The position numbers and the translations under genes are program-made. DNA of 26,377 bases from assembly GCA_002328865.1 (NCBI GenBank), contig DCWO01000042.1, positions 1 through 26,377 of the forward strand, in the 5' to 3' direction. This DNA comes from Dehalococcoidia bacterium UBA2160 (lineage in GTDB: Bacteria > Chloroflexota > Dehalococcoidia > Lucifugimonadales > UBA1123). Position 1 is the first letter of the stretch; each line of letters starts with the position of its first letter. Positions 25,343-26,377 of this stretch are shown piece by piece. The notes under the pieces were generated by a model. That model was given only the letters and a program-made list of their open reading frames with translations. It made no database searches and was not told the DNA's origin.

Positions 25343-25822
25343 ATGCCAGGAAAGACCTATGTACAGACGATAATCAACGGAGAGCATGTCGACTTCCTGT
25401 GCGAGCCTCGGCAGAGCCTGCTCGAATGCCTGCGCGACGTGATTGGGCTGACAGGCAGCAAAGAGGGCTGCAACGACGGCAACTGCGGCGCGTGCACCGT
25501 CTTCTTCGACGGCCGCATCGTGACGTCGTGCCTGGTCCTGGGCGTCGAGGCCGAGGGGAAAGAGATCACTACAATCGAAGGCATCGCGCAAGGGAACACG
25601 CTCCATCCGATCCAGCAGGCGTACCTTGAAAACGCCGCGCTCCAGTGCGGCATCTGCACGCCCGGTTTCATCGTGTCTTCCAAGGCCCTGCTCGATCAGA
25701 ACCCCACGCCCACCGAAGGTGAGATCCGTCACTGGCTCGCCAACAACCTCTGCCGTTGCACCGGTTACGACAAGATCGTTCGGGCCGTGCAAGACGCGGC
25801 GGTGAGAATGCAAGAAGCGTAA
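25343..25822 (+). CDS. coxS: 2Fe-2S (small) subunit of a xanthine dehydrogenase/CO dehydrogenase-family enzyme
   Basis: This is a 159-residue iron-sulfur subunit. The plant-type 2Fe-2S cluster is bound by Cys43, Cys48, Cys51 and Cys63 (GCNDGNCGAC, SC). The second, four-helix cluster uses Cys102, Cys105, Cys137 and Cys139 (CGICTPGF, CRCTGYDKI). These are the full ligand sets of the family. AAGGAG lies about 14 bases before the ATG, in the end of coxM. It passes electrons from the molybdenum site to the FAD subunit. Confidence 0.95.
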   Translation: MPGKTYVQTIINGEHVDFLCEPRQSLLECLRDVIGLTGSKEGCNDGNCGACTVFFDGRIVTSCLVLGVEAEGKEITTIEGIAQGNTLHPIQQAYLENAALQCGICTPGFIVSSKALLDQNPTPTEGEIRHWLANNLCRCTGYDKIVRAVQDAAVRMQEA

Positions 25823-25824
25823 GC

Positions 25825-26377
25825 ATGGCCGCCCCTGACCACGAGCACAATGCAGTGCCCGCAACCCGAGAGTTCGAGGTTGTGGGCACTCGTCCTATTC
25901 GGCACGACGGGGTGGACAAGGTCACGGGACGCGCCGTGTTCGGGCCGGACTTTCACACAGCCGGACTGCTGCACGGCAAGATATTGCGCAGCCCTCACGC
26001 TCATGCCCGCATAGTGTCAATCGACAGCGCCAAGGCGGAGGCTGCTCCTGGCGTGTACGCCGTCGTGACGGCGAAGGACCTGCCCCGGCAAGACGGAGAC
26101 CAGCTCGTTGACCTTGGCGTAGGTCCGACACGCCTCGAATTCATGCGAGACAACATCCTTGCCAGGGACAAGGTCCTGTACCGGGGCCACGCCGTCGCGG
26201 GTGTCGCGGCGATCAGTCCCCATGTGGCCGAGGACGCCTTGGCCCTCATCGACGTCGAGTACGAGGTCCTCCCGTCGGTGCTGACGGTTTCCGAAGCGAT
26301 GAAGACCGACGCGCCCCTGCTCCACGATTCTGTCAGAAGCTCAGGGCTGGGCGAGGCTAGTGTCCTGTCTCTAAAGT
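25825..26377 (+). CDS. coxL: Molybdopterin-binding (large) subunit, 5' part only
   Basis: The frame opens with ATG at 25825, two bases after the coxS stop, and stays open to the window edge. Residues from about 20 on match the a/b hammerhead domain of the xanthine dehydrogenase large subunit: VGTRPIRHDGVDKVTGRAVF, then LLHGKILRSPHAHARIVSID, APGVYAVVTAKDLP and DVEYEVLPSVLTVSEAM. The molybdenum site lies further on and is not seen. The last 20 bases (from 26358) no longer resemble the expected sequence and may be the edge of a mobile element. Confidence in the gene is high; its substrate is not known. Confidence 0.9.
   Translation, partial: MAAPDHEHNAVPATREFEVVGTRPIRHDGVDKVTGRAVFGPDFHTAGLLHGKILRSPHAHARIVSIDSAKAEAAPGVYAVVTAKDLPRQDGDQLVDLGVGPTRLEFMRDNILARDKVLYRGHAVAGVAAISPHVAEDALALIDVEYEVLPSVLTVSEAMKTDAPLLHDSVRSSGLGEASVLSLK

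Overview
The window is GC-rich bacterial DNA with about 20 real genes, densely packed on both strands. It looks like a chromosomal fragment of an aerobic or facultative heterotroph. No rRNA, tRNA or CRISPR array is visible. The gene mix is a proton-translocating transhydrogenase with split alpha subunit, class III CoA-transferases, a coxMSL-type molybdenum hydroxylase, a FlK-like thioesterase, a lipoprotein SCO protein and a multidomain c-type cytochrome. This would fit a Chloroflexota lineage of the SAR202/Dehalococcoidia type, but that is inference from gene content only; no marker gene settles it.

Layout. 1-972: end of an unidentified gene, then a SCO1/SenC copper chaperone. 1227-2657 (minus): a hypothetical protein with a possible degenerate nuclease core. 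2786-2857: four hairpins in a row. 2882-3880 (minus): a D-2-hydroxyacid dehydrogenase, divergent from an AraC-type regulator (4079-5068); a perfect 17-bp dyad lies between them. Next is an MFS exporter (5276-6400) whose first helix lies upstream of any usual start codon. 6590-9471: pntAA-pntAB-pntB, tightly coupled. 9486-13154 (minus): a beta-propeller/PKD/di-heme cytochrome gene, converging on pntB and broken by one in-frame TAG. 13492-14895 (minus): a DUF3179 lipoprotein with an in-frame TGA exactly where the family has the first cysteine of its CxxC motif, followed by a bacterial SECIS-like hairpin. This is a very likely selenoprotein.

15196-16725: a membrane-fused spermidine-synthase-like protein. 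16980-21481: one probable transcription unit of thioesterase, CaiB/BaiF CoA-transferase, PhoB-type response regulator, PhoR/WalK-type histidine kinase and UppP, with tiny gaps or overlaps. 21922-24198: a LicD-family protein with a C-terminal regulatory-like beta domain, a possible 42-residue ORF and a second CaiB/BaiF CoA-transferase. 24470 to the right edge: coxM, coxS and the start of coxL, preceded by a promoter and a structured leader.

How the genes work together: pntAA/AB/B supply NADPH from the proton gradient. The CoA-transferases and thioesterase handle acyl-CoA esters. The cox genes encode an FAD/2Fe-2S/molybdopterin hydroxylase. The kinase/regulator pair followed by uppP suggests cell-envelope or phosphate control. 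The main novelty is the DUF3179 selenoprotein candidate at 13492-14895.
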